From IMG/VR virus record IMGVR_UViG_3300031951_000782, positions 1 to 31,709 of that record: a stretch of DNA of 31,709 nt; one strand, written 5' to 3'. This DNA is from a virus. Below are positions 29,787 through 31,709 of this stretch, one piece after another. How positions within the stretch are numbered: position 1 is the stretch's first letter; every line of letters begins with the position of its first letter. The translations under genes were made by a program, and so were the position numbers. The notes beneath the pieces were generated by a model. It was not told the DNA's origin, ran no database searches, and was given only the letters and a program-made list of their open reading frames with translations.

Positions 29787-31120
29787 TGGCAACTCCTAAG
29801 AAACCTACAACTGCAAATCAGCGTGAAGATAGAGTTACCGCTAAACCTACGGCACCAACACAAACTATTAATCTTTATGGTAGCCCTGCATCTATTGCAG
29901 CAGCCAAGTCTGCTCCCGTAGTAACTCCAAAGTCTAATACAAAATCTACTGGGAAAGCAATACCTAATGCATTTGTACCAGCAGTACCTTCTGACCAATT
30001 TGTTGGACCAATTCCAATTGGAACTACTAGAACTGCAACTGGTTATGTGCCTGGAAAAACTGAAACTACAACTAAGACATTAGTTAGTCGTATAGCCAAG
30101 TATGATTCAAAAGGTAAAGTAATCGGATATGATTTAATCTATAGTGATGGATCTACTGGTTTTGAGCCAAATCCTTCCTATGGTCAAGAAGAAGAGACCG
30201 TAGTAGGTACTACCGATATACAGGTTATTAAGGCTATGCTTATTGGTAGAGGATTTCCTTCTAGCCTAGTGGATAGTTCAGTTACATTTTTAACTGATTT
30301 ATTAAAAGATGGCATAGATGCAGATTCTGCTATTGATATTTATTTAAACACTAAGAGTTATACAACCAAAAAAGGAACTGTATTAAACTCTCCATTCTAC
30401 TCATCATATGGTTTTTATAACGATGCTTTAGCAGATAATGCTAAATATAGTGCATCTGAATTGTTTAACACTGTTGAGGGATATAAGGGTGTAAGGGACA
30501 AATACGGAATTAGCGATAAATTTGTTAGCCAAGATTATATCCAAAAGTATTTAAAGAATAAACGTAGCGTTGCTGATTTAGATATGCTTGCTAATACTGC
30601 TCGCCTAAAGGCTATTAGTTCAGACCCTGCAATTGTTGATACTTTGAAAAAACTTAACTTCATTAATGGTGCTCAAGATCTTACAGATTTCTATATGGAT
30701 CCAAATGTTGGTACTGAAAAGATGCAACAAAATATTAATACAGCAGCCTTTGCAATAGAGGCAGTTCGTAGAGCCAACCCTGCCGTAGGAGTTGCATTTG
30801 ATAAAACAACTGCTGAGCAATATGGTGCTGCTTTAACTGCACAAGGACTTAGTGAAGCACAAGTAACTGCATTAGCCTCTAAGGGTTATGAAAACATTGC
30901 AGGAACATTAGAGCCTATGACTAAGTACTCTGGTATTTTTGAACGTGCTGAAGGTGCTACCAAGCAAAGTATTCAAACAGAACTTGAAGCGGAACAATTT
31001 AAAGGACTTGAATCAGAACGACGTAAGAGACTTGCTGAATTGGCTGCTAGAAGTTTCCAAGGATCAGCAGGAACGACTTCTCAAAGCCTAAGTACTGGAA
31101 GTACATTAGGAGCAATCTAA
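29786..31120 (+). CDS. Hypothetical structural protein, Pro/Thr-rich start
   Basis: A 444-aa protein that overlaps the previous gene by TAATG. The first 90 residues are low-complexity Thr/Pro/Lys/Ala (KPTTANQREDRVTAKPTAPT). A beta segment follows (LVSRIAKYDSKGKVIGYDLI), then a large helical region (QVIKAMLIGRGFPSS, EAVRRANPAVGVAF) and a charged helix (KQSIQTELEAEQFKGLESER). It ends in Ser/Gly repeats. It is likely a virion-associated protein; similarity to internal proteins is suspected, not shown. It ends 123 bases before the scaffold-like gene. Confidence 0.75.
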   Translation: MATPKKPTTANQREDRVTAKPTAPTQTINLYGSPASIAAAKSAPVVTPKSNTKSTGKAIPNAFVPAVPSDQFVGPIPIGTTRTATGYVPGKTETTTKTLVSRIAKYDSKGKVIGYDLIYSDGSTGFEPNPSYGQEEETVVGTTDIQVIKAMLIGRGFPSSLVDSSVTFLTDLLKDGIDADSAIDIYLNTKSYTTKKGTVLNSPFYSSYGFYNDALADNAKYSASELFNTVEGYKGVRDKYGISDKFVSQDYIQKYLKNKRSVADLDMLANTARLKAISSDPAIVDTLKKLNFINGAQDLTDFYMDPNVGTEKMQQNINTAAFAIEAVRRANPAVGVAFDKTTAEQYGAALTAQGLSEAQVTALASKGYENIAGTLEPMTKYSGIFERAEGATKQSIQTELEAEQFKGLESERRKRLAELAARSFQGSAGTTSQSLSTGSTLGAI

Positions 31121-31150
31121 CTAGAATCCCGACATGGATCCATCGGCCCC

Positions 31151-31225
31151 ATGCGGCGTATTAGACCGATAGTACGAGCCAATATAAATGCCCCTATCTA
31201 TATTGAGGCGTACGCCAACTACTAA
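31151..31225 (+). CDS. Possible 24-aa microprotein in the pre-scaffold gap
   Basis: A 24-codon frame (basic start RRIRPIVRAN, then IYIEAYANY) inside the 123-base gap before the scaffold gene. It has no ribosome binding site and overlaps a stem-loop, so it may be chance. I list it only because the codons read as natural protein sequence. Confidence 0.22.
   Translation: MRRIRPIVRANINAPIYIEAYANY
31172..31213 (+). promoter_or_regulatory. Long stem-loop before the scaffold gene
   Basis: GTACG (31172-31176) pairs with CGTAC (31209-31213), and CAATATA (31180-31186) with TATATTG (31199-31205), leaving a 12-nt loop. A perfect 10-bp palindrome GGCGTACGCC (31207-31216) overlaps the 3' arm. No T run follows, so it is not a plain terminator. 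It may govern mRNA processing or the high expression of head genes. Confidence 0.45.
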
Positions 31226-31243
31226 GAAAAGGGAGAGGTTGCT

Positions 31244-31709
31244 ATGAGCAACAACCGCGAAAACTACTGGGATGAAAATGAAGAGGAAGATGATGTCGAT
31301 ATGGCAACATTTGATTCTGATACAGACCTTGTAAAGAAACTACGCAAAGCCTTAAAGGTGGAGCAAAGACGAAGCAAGGAACTGGAGTCCTCCCTAGGAG
31401 AACTCACCAAGTCCCAAAGAGAGCGGGTTTTGAAGGATGTATTTGCATCCCGTGGCGTAAACCCAAAGGTTGCCACATTCATACCAAATGACTTAGATGC
31501 TTCTGAGGAAGCGATCTCAGGTTGGTTAGAGCAGAATGCTGATGTATTCGGTATTCAACTACAACCAAAGAAAGAGATAGATTCTAAGGATGTCGCATCT
31601 CTGCGACAAATGGATAATGTAACAACTGGGGCTTTATCCCCCGACAAAGCAGAAGACATGAGCATAAGAATTCAGTCTGCTGAATCTGCCGAAGATATTC
31701 TAAACCTAA
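31244..31709 (+). CDS. Probable scaffolding/capsid-assembly protein (partial, 5' part)
   Basis: The frame from ATG 31244, with GGGAGAGG (31231-31238) upstream, stays open to the window end; about 155 residues are visible. The start is very acidic (YWDENEEEDDVDMATFDSD). A charged coiled-coil-like helix follows (LVKKLRKALKVEQRRSKELE), then VFASRGVNPKVATFIPND and further helical, acidic sequence. This composition is typical of phage scaffolds, and in this gene order the next gene should be the major capsid protein. The end of the gene is missing, so the assignment is from composition and position. Confidence 0.6.
   Translation, partial: MSNNRENYWDENEEEDDVDMATFDSDTDLVKKLRKALKVEQRRSKELESSLGELTKSQRERVLKDVFASRGVNPKVATFIPNDLDASEEAISGWLEQNADVFGIQLQPKKEIDSKDVASLRQMDNVTTGALSPDKAEDMSIRIQSAESAEDILNL

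Noticed and set aside
31121-31243. tRNA in the gap before the scaffold gene
   Set aside because: No T-arm sequence, anticodon arm or CCA end is present; the pairing is a simple stem-loop.

Overview
This window reads as a slice of a tailed bacteriophage genome that infects an actinobacterium. WhiB-type iron-sulfur regulators are known only from Actinobacteria and their phages, and one is encoded here. The rest of the gene content fits an actinophage: a CHAP endolysin with an r1t-like small holin, an actinobacterial-style SLT lysozyme, a DUF1599/Nmad1 gene, and an amidoligase plus glutamine amidotransferase pair. The DNA is AT-rich overall, so a low-GC host such as the freshwater Nanopelagicales (acI) lineage is a reasonable inference, but it is not proven. 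No integrase, repressor, tRNA, CRISPR array or insertion sequence was seen. Tail genes open the window and the terminase-portal-scaffold block closes it, so the window is probably a cut of a circular or permuted map. Major capsid, neck, tail-tube and tape-measure genes should lie outside it.

Layout. (1) 1-5523, + strand: end of the tail module (two tandem propeller-repeat proteins and a 736-aa minor tail protein), then a lysis cassette (membrane protein, 43-aa Cys-rich protein, CHAP endolysin, holin), closed by a terminator near 5567-5607. (2) 5608-5815: structured non-coding leader. (3) 5816-12513, + strand: an early/replication operon of tightly overlapping genes: Cas4/RecB-type nuclease, zinc protein, DnaB-like ATPase, zinc ribbon, secreted SLT enzyme, Holliday-junction resolvase, a primase split over two frames, Nmad1, HNH nuclease, metallophosphoesterase and a sigma-factor-like protein. 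(4) 12490-12523: a bidirectional terminator where converging transcripts meet. (5) 12532-16772, - strand: an 11-gene operon rich in zinc-binding folds, with a large amidoligase, a class II glutamine amidotransferase, WhiB and several CxxC microproteins. It is driven by a good sigma-70-like promoter at 16877-16905 followed by two back-to-back leader hairpins. (6) 16870-17302: divergent intergenic region with repeats; then one + strand gene and a strong terminator. (7) 17783-18136: GC-rich array of hairpins just upstream of the terminase, a candidate packaging site. (8) 18137-31709, + strand: terminase large subunit with an N-terminal HTH, portal, HslV-like Ntn protease, a 149-aa protein, a 1937-aa giant protein, two further structural candidates, and the start of a probable scaffold gene cut by the window end.

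How it works together (inference). The + strand early operon supplies replication and recombination enzymes and a sigma-like factor. The - strand operon supplies WhiB, which in known cases binds sigma region 4, together with an ATP-dependent amide-bond-forming enzyme and an ammonia donor. The late genes on either side build and release the virion. The least explained parts are the zinc-rich amidoligase/GATase/WhiB operon, the HslV-like protease in the head module, and the hairpin array in front of a terminase that may carry its own TerS-like DNA-binding domain. Many junctions use ATGA, GTGA or TAATG overlaps. I used these to choose starts and to recognise several genes shorter than 60 codons.
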